DNA from: Taxillus chinensis
Taxonomy: Eukaryota; Streptophyta; Magnoliopsida; Santalales; Loranthaceae
Direction: 5' to 3'
DNA length: 64,000 nt
Assembly: GCA_023512835.1 (NCBI GenBank)
Contig: CM042086.1
Span: 11,622,809 to 11,686,808, forward strand
The position numbers and the translations under genes are program-made. Positions 23,361 to 34,179 of the stretch are shown one piece after another (positions within the stretch are counted from its first letter, which is position 1; each line of letters starts with the position of its first letter). The notes beneath the pieces are model-generated. The model was not told the DNA's origin. It was given only the letters and a program-made list of their open reading frames with translations, and made no database searches.

Positions 23361-24925
23361 GCTGGTTGGTTGCTTATATACTAACCGAGAAATGCTCGGT
23401 GGAGTCGCTCTTTTTTTTTTTTTACATGGTATAATAAAAAAGTGTATATGGGCAAATCTGATAATCTTATATTTTTGGAAGAATTTATTTTTAGCCGAAA
23501 GAGAAAAATAATATAAAATAAATAAATAAGTATTTGATAAATAAAAATTACTATCAATACTTCAAAAATAAAAATATCTTTAATTTTAAACTTTTAAACT
23601 TACATTCATTTTTAAAATTTTAAAATAAGCTTAATGTTAATATTTTATAAATTTTAAATTTATTACCTATGTTTAAACCAATTCCTAAGCTGTTTTTATT
23701 TTTTACCATTAAAAAAAATTAACCTTGTATTTTCTGTTTTTCTATTCCCTCGGTTGACTCCTAATTGTGGTGTTTGTTTGCTGTAAAGATGTTGTGGATA
23801 AGTTTCTTGATGTGTTGTCGTATAGGTATCTGTCGTAAGATGAAAAGTTTTAGTCGTGCAAATGGAATTGAGTTAAACGGTTCAGAATTTGATTGTAAAT
23901 GAGCTCAATACAAAAGTATAAATATATAAAGATAGTTGCAGTATAAAACTTGTATTGTTTCATGTATCAACAATCCATTTAGACTCAGCTGCACCTTCGG
24001 AATGATTTTTTTTTAATGAATTTAATTCTGTTTATACTTTTTTTTGTTATGAATTTCAAGTTAGAATTAAAGATGTAAACAAAAAGTTGAAGACAATTTC
24101 AATCAACCCACATGGTAAACAAACTGGTATGGCATCTACATAGGGGTCCTGATAGAGCATTAAACTTTGAACCTACATCACGTGCAAATTCTAGTTTTTG
24201 TTTACTACCTCAAAAACAATCGATTGCATGTATGGTAAGTTCAAGTATTGTTTTCAATGATATTGTATGAGGTGTCCATGGGTTTCAACAGAAGTCGTCA
24301 TGTGCAAGCCACCATGAACCAGATAGCTCACTATTTCATTTTTCAAAACATTCTCATATATATAATTGTCAACCATTTTTTTCAAGTATGAATCACTAGA
24401 ACTAAAGGACATACGGTGAACTAACTTTTGTTTTTCTTCTGTTTATTAAGTGGGTCAAATGGCTGACATGATGTATGTGTGTTGTAGAATGAAGCCATGA
24501 TTCATGAAATTAAATGTTGATGGTTTCTTTAATTTTTCCAGATGTATAATGATGGAGGGTAGGTGGGAGCCTAAACAAAATTATCAGGCCCTTTAATGTG
24601 TGGTTGGAATCAACATGTAGTGATAAGTTATTCTCAAGAAAATTATTGATTTTAAGTTTTTTGGTCATACCAAATGTGAAAAATAAAAGATATTTAATTC
24701 CTTTTATTTTTTTTCTCACATAACAAACATGTGTAAGTCCAAATATGAGTACAATAGCACTCGAAAAGCCCATTCCAATAAATGTAACAGAGGGAGCTAT
24801 GGATGACCATTATTGTTTTCTTTTTTGATGTTGTGTTTTTGTTGTGGCCTTTTAATTATTTGAAGATCTGGATAGAGGGCTGCAATGAGCCCCTTTCCGG
24901 GTCATTTTAATCCCACATAGAAGTT
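23361..24925. other. AT-rich spacer before the kinase pseudogene
   Basis: It contains T/A tracts, including a poly-T run at 23411-23423. Part of 24000-24900 may be decayed upstream sequence or intron of the receptor-like kinase pseudogene. I cannot align any segment to a kinase domain before 24926. Confidence 0.5.
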
Positions 24926-26395
24926 TGGAAGAAAAGCCCTGTTTCTGTAATATACTATAAGCTACTACAAACTGCTACAAGCAATATCCAGGAAAGCAAT
25001 GTCTTGGGTGATGGTGATTTGGGTGTGTTTACAAAAGCCAATTGGACAATAATTTCGCTGTCAAGAAACTAGATGGCGGAGGGGCAGGATCTTGAAAGAG
25101 AAAAGAGGTACCGTTCTATAAATTGTTTGCAGCTTTTCCTCTATCTGGGATTTCCGAGTACTGCTTTGTCATGTTGTTATTAAGTTTGCTTGTTTCTTTG
25201 GAAATGGGAGAATGAGGTGGACTTGTTAAGATTAGTTCAGCATCCCAATGTGATTTCTCTTATGGGTTGTTGTATTCATGAGACTCGGTTACTTGTCTAT
25301 GAACTGATGCAAAATGGATCCCCGGAAACTCAATTGCACGATATGTCAATGCCCTTTTTTGTCACTCAGGACAAGTGGCAAAATAATGGGGACTCTGTTT
25401 AACGCTAAAAGGCCATCAATGTTTCAGGCGGTCCAAAAGGTCAACTTTAACATGGCATGTTACGATGAAAATTGCTCTTGATACAGCAAGGTGAGTTTGT
25501 TATTATCCATACATTACAATCTATTTTCCTGCGTTATAAATGCAATTGTTGGGCAGAGGATTAGAATATTTGCATGAATAGTGTATACTCCCAGTGATAC
25601 ACGGAGATCTGAAATCATCCAATATTCTTTAGATTAAAGCTAAGGGGAGAAAATACAAAATCAATGAAGCCTCCATTTTTTGTGTTTTTTTTTTGTTCTG
25701 ATTTTGGTCTTCTTGTGACAGACGAGGTTCAAAATAAGAATGATATTAAGCTTTGAAAATATCTTCTCTAACCATGTTTTATCAGATATGTCCAATTCTA
25801 CCTATTAATTGTTCCCCTGCACTACTACGTTGATTATTAATGGTGAACATCTAAGGATTTTGTAATGACCTACTGAACATTTAGAAATAGGTATACTACC
25901 AACTACTAGTGTGATACTGGATCCAGTATTCGATGATTGATCATACCATGAGTTTGACTGTGGTGGACCTTGTACATAAACAGGTATCTTCCATTAAAAA
26001 GGCTTCATTATTTTCATCCATTGCCTCCAATAGAAAATGTGAATGAAAAATGGTGTCCGTTGTTTACCCAAGCTTCCCAGTATCAGCATGTTTGGTTGGT
26101 TCAACAAACATTTGGAGTGACTTAAAAAATATTTTTTTTCATTTCTGGGTATTGGGTAAGAATTTACAAAGGGATGGCCATTTTCTCAGGAAAATTAACA
26201 GATAAAGGTGATGGGTAAGTTGCATCAGCTCAGTGTCAATCTAGTCACATGAGTATGCGTGTTGTCAAAGGCAGTTGGCTTAGAACCTCAATGACATTTT
26301 CATGAGTTTTCCTTTTATAGCTACTTTTGATTTTGCAGGCTATGCCTCAGCTCACTGAAAGAACGATCCAAACATCGCGGATCCTGAGATCAGAA
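24926..26395 (+). pseudogene. Receptor-like protein kinase pseudogene (At1g80640-like)
   Basis: Decayed exons of a plant receptor-like kinase appear in the expected order. Juxtamembrane/N-lobe: SVIYYKLLQTAT, ESNVLGDGDLG (from 24926), then FAVKKLDGG with a frameshift. Next exon at about 25196: [21 protein letters not shown] and [11 protein letters not shown]. Next LTWHVTMKIALDTA, a gtgagt intron, then RGLEYLHE followed by a stop, VIHGDLKSSNIL and another stop. A further piece reads QNKNDIKL then stop. The last exons give AQCQS with a 2-nt loss and AMPQLTER near 26340-26395. The catalytic HRD is changed to HGD. Multiple stops and frameshifts exclude function. Introns are retained, so this is a decayed duplicate and not a retrocopy. 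It converges on the KEN pseudogene. Confidence 0.85.
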
Positions 26396-26803
26396 ATACA
26401 ACGGAGCATCTCCACTATGTTTATGGACTAAAAACGTTTCTGCATTTTTCGAAATAATGGTTACAGGGAATAAACATAACCCAATGAAAATGCTGTCTGG
26501 GGGATTGACTTGCTTTGCTTCATAATTGTCCACCTCATAAACAACGCAAAATAAATAGATAAGAATTCCTTGAAAAAACCAATTAAATGTCCTACCCTGC
26601 AACAAGCCCAAAAAACCCAAACACATCATAATTCTGATCAATTGACACAGAATGCAAAGACACTAGATTGGCAATCACTTGCTAGGATTCCCCGAACTTA
26701 ATAATTCCTCCCTGCACACCAAAGAAAAGCATATCAATTATCAAATACAGCAAAAAGAAAGCAAAAAGAAATTATTTAATCTCAAATCCATTACAAAGAC
26801 TTA

Positions 26804-28862
26804 CTAATTCGGGCACTTTTTATATCTTTTTTGTCTGGCAGAACGAACTGCAAAAGCAAGGGCTTCATATAGTTCTGGGAACATTTCACTCAAATCTCTT
26901 TCCAATTGTTCTTTAGCCTTGAACTATAAATAAGACAAGCATAATTGGTATGACCAAAATCGAAATTGATCAAATAGGGCAAAATAACATAACAAGATAG
27001 AACTAGAGAAATTTATTCACCCTAAACATAGGGTTTTCCACCAAAAAAGAGAAAAGATGTATTAATTGAAGTTAATAACTCAATAATTCACGCAAATTCA
27101 ACAACCAACCAATAATCAATATCTATCCCACAATGAGGCCACTCTTCTTACACCAAAACTACAAACCCTAACCCCAAAAACAAATAAATAAACAGATATT
27201 GCAATTGGCTTCTAAATAAAGAAAACCCCAATAAATAAATTATCCAGAAAGAAAGGGAAAAGAAAGAAAGAAACAAATAAATACCTCACTGACATCCTTC
27301 ATAGAATTATTGTAGTGATGAAATACGACAGTAATGAAATGAATTATGTCACCCGGTCCAGTATAAAAATGTTGACCTTTCTCATCACCTTTTAAAATCA
27401 TATATTGTATAATTTCTGAGTATCTCGTATAAGGTTGAATAAGTTTCTTCCAATTTGAAATCCATCCAAACTCATGAGAGGACGAAAAAGCATCATCGAA
27501 CTTAATATACAAGTTGTGAGCCCACACCATTACATTTAATTTCCTTAAAAATGTGATGGGCTCTTTAACATTCCAAAAATAATGACAATCAACATCCAAC
27601 TGAATGTCTACAATTGAAGAAGCATTCCTGAAAATAAATAAAAAAAGTCAGCATTAAAAAAATTAAAAATAACAAATTAAAAGCCCTCCTAAGAAGCTTG
27701 TTAAGTAGATAGTAGCGCAAGAAAGGCCAGTAAATGGTGACATGCCATTGGCTAGCTGAAAAGAGAAGACAGGGTGTTGAAGGTCAAAGGAGTAGTAATT
27801 GCAAATACAGTTTAAAGCTTCAATATTTAAAATCCTTAAAACAAAAGAAATTTTATGTAACTCACCACTGTATTTTCTTGATATCTTCGTGGTAGTTGGC
27901 TTCTCATTGGAATTTTCTGAATAAATATTTATTATTTCATAAACCATACGTATGAAAAATCTATCATTCTTCATTTGAAGCATTGGCTCAGGAATAAGCA
28001 TTCCCATATTTTGGAAGACAAATATTTAGCTGCTAATAGAATGGTGTCTGGAAAAAAGGATAAGCATTCCCATCACCACATTTCTGCAAATACAAAATCA
28101 ATATTCAATAAAATAATTATTGAATCAATAAAAAAAATCATTTAACTAATGTACCAAATAAGATGATAAACTACCTAAATACCTTCATGAAGGACCCTTC
28201 GATATGGGTCCACCAGTCCTCAAATCCAATAAGTCTCTCCAACTCAATCAAATTTCTATGTTTTTCTTTAAAAAATTGGGTTACCACACACAACCGAGAA
28301 ACAAGAAGTAACTTTTCAGTATTTACATTTGTAGTAGAAACATCGATCACCAAGCTTGGTGTCAATATGAAATCTTCTCTTTGTTCTCGCAAACGCTTAT
28401 ATGCTTTGAAGACGTCATTATCGCCATATAAAATCAAGGAAATATCTTCAACACATATGGAATAAAAAATCATTAGTTCGTGGAACACATCTATAGGATC
28501 CTTCCTTTCAACACAAATAGACAAATATGAACCCTCTACATAATTTAAAGAATTATTAATAAATACATATTAGAATGTCAATTGTAAACGAAAAAGAAAA
28601 GACATTATGCACATACCATTTCAATAATGATTGGTCGTTCGAAGTGTTCAAACACAGGCTACGAAACTTCTACAATAACTTCTTCTTTGGTATCTTTTAC
28701 CTCTTGGGCTTTAGCTTCTGCTTCCGGGTTATGAATTGCTGCTTGTTGCTCCTCTTCTCTTCTCTTTTCTTGTCTACTCTTCTGTTTTCCTTTTTTCGTC
28801 TATTCTTTTCTTTCTTTCTCACTTTGTCAATCTCCGCTTCTAACAATTATTCCTCCGTCTGA
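26804..28862 (-). pseudogene. KEN-domain (IRE1/RNase L-like) gene fragment without a kinase domain
   Basis: Minus-strand exons seen: about 28785-28620 (charged coiled-coil-like, ending in VFEHFERPIIIEM after an in-frame TAG), 28540-28190 (IGFEDWW near its end, gtatttagg donor), an open stretch 28007-27663, exon 27599-27285, and exon 26923-26804 ending KKCPN. The last two join in phase 0 and resemble the KEN RNase fold: FWNVKEPITFLRKLN, then PGDIIHFITVVFHHY (compare RNase L GDLLKFIRNIGEH), then LSEMFPELYEAL (compare FQETFPDL). No kinase motif is visible. The TAG and the difficulty of joining exon 28007-27663 argue for a pseudogene, although the last exons look intact. The KEN assignment is by eye and moderate; the upstream domains are unrecognised. 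Confidence 0.55.
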
Positions 28863-28984
28863 CCCATAAAGATAAGCAAACATAACATCAAATTCTAAAT
28901 TCATCAAATAGAGTTGAAGAGACTCATAAATGATGGCATTAAAACTGCAATAGCAGACGATAAATAAGTAAACATACCCACAAA

Positions 28985-29290
28985 ATGCTAACGATATTTG
29001 TTTTCATTTTCTCATGGAAATTGGGTAAAATTTTACGAAGGGATTGCCATTTTCTCATGAAAATTAACAGAATTTGAGGGGTAAGTTGCATCGGCTCAGT
29101 GCCAATCTAGTCACATGGGTATGCGTATTGTCAAGGCAAATGGCTTAGAATCTCAATGACATTTTCATAAGTTTTCCTTTTATAGCTATTTTTGATTTCG
29201 CAGGCCATGCCTCAGCTCACTGAAGGAACGAAACTTCCAAACATCACGGATCCTAAAATCAAAAATAAAACAGAAGCACCTACACTAAAT
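28985..29290 (+). pseudogene. Second copy of the kinase pseudogene C-terminal piece
   Basis: This matches 26100-26400. It has the same AQCQS exon with the same 2-base loss before the gtatgcg donor, a 'tttcgcag' acceptor, and then AMPQLTEGTKLPNITDP, which keeps the kinase frame better than the first copy. Only the subdomain X-XI region is present. The shared deletion shows that both copies come from an already broken ancestor. Confidence 0.8.
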
Positions 29291-30060
29291 TTATGAACTA
29301 AAAACGTTTCTATATATTTTTTAAAAATAATGGTTATAGGAAATAAACATAACCCAATGATAAGCATTTCCATCACCACATTTCTGTAAATACAAAATCA
29401 ATATTCAATAAAATAATTATCAAATCAATAAAAAAATCATTTAACTAATATACAAAAATAAGATGATAAACTACCTAAATACCTTCTTGAAAACTCTTCA
29501 ATATGATCCACCAGTCCTCAAATTTAGTGGATTACCAAACACATCCTAGGAACAAGAAATAACTTTCTAATATCTATATTTGTAGTATATACCAACAATC
29601 ACCAAACTTAATTTCGATTTGAAATCTTCTCGTAAATGGACAAATATAAACCCTATATATAATTTAAAGAATTATTAATAAATACATATTAGAATGTCAA
29701 TAATAAACAAAAAAGAAAAGAAATTTTGCATATACCATTTCAATAAGGACTAATTGTTCAAAGTGCTTCAACACATGCTAAGAGAAAGTGTTTTTACTCT
29801 TATCTATATTTGTAGTATATACCAACAATCACCAAACTTAATTTCGATTTGAAATCTTCTCGTAAATGGACAAATATAAACCCTATATATAATTTAAAGA
29901 ATTATTAATAAATACATATTAGAATGTCAATAATAAACAAAAAAGAAAAGAAATTTTGCATATACCATTTCAATAAGGACTAATCGTTCAAAGTGCTTCA
30001 ACACATGCTAAGAGAAAGTGTTTTATTCTCTTATTTCTTAGCTGTGAAACATCCAGTTAT
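29291..30060 (-). pseudogene. Internally deleted, partly duplicated copy of the KEN-gene exons
   Basis: After the kinase piece, sequence equivalent to 26395-26480 joins directly to sequence equivalent to 28048-28600, at about 29360. The segment carrying the three downstream KEN exons (about 1.57 kb) is therefore absent. The remaining exon equivalents (reverse strand of 29480-29650 and 29720-29790) are frameshifted. Confidence 0.65.
29571..30030. repeat. 230-bp tandem duplication
   Basis: The block 29571-29800 starting tatctatatttgtagtatat is repeated at 29801-30030, with almost no differences (for example attg/atcg near 29755/29984). Both copies contain the degenerate KEN-gene exon pieces. 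Confidence 0.92.
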
Positions 30061-30236
30061 TTGTATACAAACTGACCTTTTCGTGTATATAGATCTAAAA
30101 ATCATATGTTTTTTTGAGCAATTATGTTTTCTAAACAATCTGATATATTTGTATATATAGATCTAAACAATTACCTTTGTTTCTTTCTATTCCTTCCAAG
30201 TCCACTATCAGCACATTCACTGCAAAAAAAAAAAAA

Positions 30237-30420
30237 ACGTGAATTACTACTTTCTAATAAAAGAATTAAAAGAGTAAGAATATTTACCAGAAAAAGTCCT
30301 ATCTGGTGGGCGGCCGTTGTGGCGAAGCAGATCGAGACGGTGGGAGTAAGAGAGGGCATCCATGGCATCTAGGTAGCATGATCCGTGAGACGCAATGGCG
30401 CTGGAGATCCAGGTTACAAC
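30237..30420 (-). pseudogene. Best-preserved exon-1 copy of the KEN-gene repeat family
   Basis: Reading the minus strand: YLDAMDALSYSHRLDLL then RHNGRPPDRTFSG, followed by a gtaaatatt donor at about 30290. A second small exon lies at about 30220-30176 (CADSGLGRNRK then gtaattg). The protein family is unknown to me. At least six diverged copies of this block occur between 18.3 and 30.4 kb, which is why I treat it as the 5' end of a locally multiplied gene. Confidence 0.45.
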
Positions 30421-30434
30421 GGAGATCGATCTAG

Positions 30435-30498
30435 TGCGTATGACGTTGCCAGCCCGAGGATCGCGGAGGCGTTGTACACCGGGTGCGTGCCGGTGCTC
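30435..30498 (+). pseudogene. Short exostosin-type glycosyltransferase fragment
   Basis: The plus strand reads AYDVASPRIAEALYTGCVPVL, cut off on both sides. It closely resembles the conserved exostosin-family segment YEVASPRIxEAIYAxCVPVL. It is embedded in GC-rich DNA absent from the other exon-1 copies, so it appears to be a captured piece. The match is short, and chance similarity cannot be fully excluded. Confidence 0.45.
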
Positions 30499-30660
30499 AG
30501 GGGCATGAGACGATGGATCTGGGCGACACATCGGGAGGGGAAGGAGGCGACGCTGGCGGTGGGAGCGGGAAGGGTGGCGATGATGGAGATCGAGCCGAAG
30601 GTGGAACTGTGGAAGAACGGAGTGAGTTTTTTTCCTCTTTCCTTTTTTTCCCGTGAGGCT

Positions 30661-31946
30661 ATGGATACCCCTTTCGTTCTTTGTTTTGGGTATATGCGGT
30701 GGCATTTTTGTAATTACATGCCCCGTCGCATTTTCATTCTCTCATCAACCACGCCGCAACGCTCTTCTCTTCTTCTCACTCGGCCGCATCACTGCAAAAG
30801 TACTCCGTTCCCAATCTTTACAAATGGCCTCTCAACCCAATCGTGAAGGGTCAAGAAGAATTTGAGAGGGGCACAAATCGTTCTCTCCAATCACGATCAA
30901 CCTCCCCAGATCTTTTTGGCTGTTTTGGAGTTCTGTTGTTGAGTCCAGTATTGCATTTCCAACATTTTCCCTCTGAATTCGTTGTCAAAATTCGCCCATT
31001 TTCTATCACCTAAGGTCGATTAATGCACGTTGTCGTGAATTATACCTCTGAATGTTTATGTTGTTTCCTCCGGTCAAATCCGGTAAAAAATAATAATATG
31101 AAGCCTATTACACTGTCATAATACGTCACGCTGTCGCATCCTCTTTTGGTGTTTTTGGCACCAAATCGTCTCCCTCTGCTGCGTCATGCCATTTCATGTT
31201 TATATGTATGATATGCATTTTTGGATAAATTCAATAATTTGGTTGATATAGGAGTTTTAGCGTTTGCAACATATATTTCTTTTGGGTCTGCATTTTAACC
31301 GTGTATCTAATACGTATATTAGTGCGGTTATGCAAAAACGCCGTTGTTTATAAATGTGGAGCATTTCTTTAGGGGAAAGAAGGTCATTGGAAAGGAGGTA
31401 GTGTGTTGGTATGCTTTTGTTGATTTCCAGTAGCCTCTTTCTTATTGGTTGAAATCCAGTAGCCTTTTGTATGTTTATATGTATGATATGCATTAATCAT
31501 TGCTTGAGCTGCCCATGTTTATTCCTGCAAGTCCCATCTCTTTTTTATTGGTTTTTTCCCACTTTTTTTTTGTGGACTCATGGTGTTATGATTAGTTTTA
31601 TAACTTTGAGAATGAGATAAAATATATGATTAGTTTTATACCTTTGAGAATGGGAGAATCTGTCATACTATTGCCCCAACTCACATTTAGTATAGCTAGA
31701 GTGTGGTAGGCCAACTTAGGATACCATTAGCGTTATGAACAATATGATTATGTTGTTGCTCTTTTGGGTAAATTTGTGAAGTTTTATTTTTACATCTGTG
31801 GAAATTTTTTCTTGGGTTTGAGAATGAAATATTAAACATATTACTTGTAATTGATAGATTTGATTAATGAACATGGTATCTTTATATATTTAAGTTTGTT
31901 AGATTACTTTATGATTTTATGTCTGTTTCAACTATCGTTTTCGCAG
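30661..31946. other. Spacer, possible decayed 5' gene region
   Basis: Pyrimidine-rich sequence at 30730-30790 is followed by an ATG at 30823 whose frame closes after 13 codons, then AT-rich DNA. The phrase tttatatgtatgatatgcat occurs at about 31199 and 31477. A short tandem of atgattagttttata lies at about 31589-31650. No gene can be supported. Confidence 0.5.
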
Positions 31947-32019
31947 ATGAGGGTGGGAGCAAAGAAAATTGAAGCAGATGTTGGATGTGGAGTTGGCTTT
32001 GGCCATGGTTTTGGAGTGG
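31947..32019 (+). pseudogene. Orphan exon, glycine/histidine-rich (VGCGVGFGHGFGVG)
   Basis: A 73-nt open stretch is bounded by a good acceptor (cgttttcgcag) and donor (gtaagt). It translates MRVGAKKIEAD then VGCGVGFGHGFGVG. The wording resembles an exon of a conserved plant protein of unknown function. I cannot find matching exons before or after it. A partial copy sits at 34734. It is probably a remnant of a gene once next to the kelch gene. Confidence 0.4.
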
Positions 32020-32823
32020 GTAAGTGCCACATTTGTGTTTTCCATTCCATTGTAGAAACTTTATCTGCTTTTGCATGTGTAGAATTTTTTTTTTAGAATT
32101 AGCATCTATATTTTGTAGTCAAAGTATTGGTTAGGATCATGAATATGAAATTTAAATTTGATCAATTAAGTTTGAACCCCTTTCAAGCTCTGTAGCAGTC
32201 TAACGGAGAAGGTTATCAACAATTTTCTGCAGAATCCAATGTTGAAAGGAGAAAGTAGTGACCCCAGTGTACTACTAAGTAGAAATGCAAGATATGTTTA
32301 TTATGTTTTTTTTTCTGTTGGTTAGTGTGCCATTATTTAAAGACTCATCTGTTGGGTTTTATTTTCCATCAACTGGAGGATCTAGTTGTTATGTATATAG
32401 GCTTTGGTCACCCCTCAGTTGGGGTTCAGTAAATTTTAAATGAGTACGGATTATGTAATTCAGTAAGTATTTAAATTTATATTTTTGTGAAGGTACTGTA
32501 TGATATCCTACCAAGGCAAGCATTGTGAAGAGAAAATTTTCTGTCCTCATAGTTTGCAACAAATCTGATTGACTGCACACAGCAAGGAATTCATTCGGAA
32601 ACAGCTTCAAAGGGAAATGTAAGAACTTGGCTCTCTCCTTAGGATTTTACCATTTCAAAGCTAAAAAATCGTTGTCAAATTAGGACCTTGGAAATTGAAA
32701 ACAGAACTCTGAAATGTGCTTATTTAATTCAGTATTTTCTTTTACGCATATAATATTATAACAACCAGATAGATAATATTGGTTCTTTTCCTGTTTGCTA
32801 ATCATTCAACAGCAGCAACATAC
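32020..32823. other. Spacer and 3' flank of kelch gene 1
   Basis: AT-rich sequence without recognised exons. From about 32731 it matches the flank at 35936, so this marks the left edge of the kelch duplication and includes the minus-strand 3' UTR. Confidence 0.55.
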
Positions 32824-33921
32824 CTACAGAGTGAGAGCACCTTCATAACGATCATCACCTTCCATGCTAAAACCTTGGGCAGACACTAGAGTGATGTGTA
32901 CCTTATTTTCACCGGTTTCCTTTCGAACTTTGAGTTTCAGGAAAAAAGCTTCTTTAATTTTGCTGATTTGAGAGAAATGGACAAGACACAATTTGCCACA
33001 GCCCAAATCTAGGAGGTGATTCCAGAACATAAAATAACCAGAACGACCATAATCAGTCAAATTGTGATAGACGACAGTCAACTGCTGGCGATGAACCAAA
33101 TCATAGGCACGCATTATATCATCATAAGAGGCATAAGGATGATAATACAGCACATCACCCACAACAATAGATGCTCGAGTGCAATCTCTATCAAAATTAG
33201 GGTCGATGTGCTCCCATTTCCTTTCAAGAAGAGAGTAGGCAAAGAGGCCGTCCTCATATGTGCGCAACAGGATCCGATCCCTGGAAGGATCAGGGTGGGC
33301 TGTGGAATGCATTGAAGGCTCGAGATCAAGTTCTGGAAGGTACTTCCAACCTGCTTCCTTGACGGCTGTATCGAGAACACTTGGAACGGTGTCCAACACA
33401 CCAAAGACATAGAGCTTTCCGTCGATGGAAGTGGCAAATGGGTCTTCATGGGTGGATGGCAACTGAGGGCCCACCTTCCACCCATCTTGGGGATACTTGG
33501 TATCAAAATAAAGGACATCTTTACAATAAAGAATGCCCCTCCCATTCTGATTCGGACAAGGGTAGGCACCTCCAAGGACGTAGATGACGGAGCCAGAGAC
33601 CACAACAGCCGGTAAATGATGGCGTACACCCCCCTCCCATTCCATCCTGTCAAAAACCATCACGCGTTGTTTCTTTATCAGGTCGTACATGTACCAGTCA
33701 TACCCAAAACGTCCTTGGCGAAAATTTGATATGCGCAGGTACACTGGCTTCTCCTCCCCTTCATCGGCCGCCTCCTCCATGGCCAAACGAAGCTCTGTTT
33801 TGAGTTTTTCAATTGTGTCAGTAAGATCATGGCGGGTGGTTGGAGCGAGTTTCTCCACGTCACCGGCGCCACCATCTTGGGATGACAGTTTGGCGGCGGA
33901 AGAAGTAGTGTAATCATCCAT
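32824..33921 (-). CDS. Kelch-repeat protein 1 (F-box-less), tandem duplicate
   Basis: A 365-aa intronless coding region encodes a kelch-type beta-propeller. Plant relatives often act as substrate adaptors with an F-box, but no F-box is visible here; the N-terminal 60 residues are hydrophilic and possibly coiled (KLKTELRLAMEEAADEGEE). Blades are suggested by SVIYVLGGAY (111-120), GKLYVFG (168-174), DGLFAYSLLERKWEHI (224-239) and GDVLYY (255-260). The C-terminus is EGALTL. The start at 33921 gives MDDYTTSS and is preceded by ggagcaaggg after a plausible acceptor ttgttggcag, so a 5'-UTR intron is likely. The neighbour at 36027-37133 is about 95% identical by eye. Both frames are intact, so both copies may be functional. 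Confidence 0.9.
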   Translation of the reverse strand: MDDYTTSSAAKLSSQDGGAGDVEKLAPTTRHDLTDTIEKLKTELRLAMEEAADEGEEKPVYLRISNFRQGRFGYDWYMYDLIKKQRVMVFDRMEWEGGVRHHLPAVVVSGSVIYVLGGAYPCPNQNGRGILYCKDVLYFDTKYPQDGWKVGPQLPSTHEDPFATSIDGKLYVFGVLDTVPSVLDTAVKEAGWKYLPELDLEPSMHSTAHPDPSRDRILLRTYEDGLFAYSLLERKWEHIDPNFDRDCTRASIVVGDVLYYHPYASYDDIMRAYDLVHRQQLTVVYHNLTDYGRSGYFMFWNHLLDLGCGKLCLVHFSQISKIKEAFFLKLKVRKETGENKVHITLVSAQGFSMEGDDRYEGALTL

Positions 33922-33981
33922 CCCTTGCTCCCTGCCAACAAATAGCCAAACAAAACCTACTTAAATTGAGATCTAAACTTG

Positions 33982-33984
<3 letters not shown>

Positions 33985-34015
<31 letters not shown>

Positions 34016-34024
34016 CTTCTTCTT
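33985..34024. repeat. (TTC)n microsatellite in the kelch 1 5' region
   Basis: About 13 TTC units lie just upstream of the kelch 1 coding region. A shorter version lies at the same place upstream of kelch 2 (about 37201-37218). Confidence 0.9.
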
Positions 34025-34179
34025 GTCTCTTTCTTCAAAAAAACAAAAACAAACAAACAGACCTACCTCGTAGTTGGCGAAAACCTAATCATAGCATTGC
34101 AGGGAACCAGGAAATACAATCTTCTTTTATTTAAAATCACGACAAGCAATCAAATTAACTAGGAAGGATGAAATCACAC

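Noticed and set aside
28575..28862. Plus-strand frame rich in Phe/Leu/Ser that looks like a membrane protein
   Set aside because: It is the complement of the Lys/Glu-rich coding stretch of the KEN pseudogene, and the hydrophobic look is an artefact.
33114..33653. Second minus-strand frame of 179 aa inside kelch gene 1 (and its twin at 36317-36856)
   Set aside because: It overlaps the kelch frame out of register and has no recognisable domain. It is conserved only because the duplicates are nearly identical.
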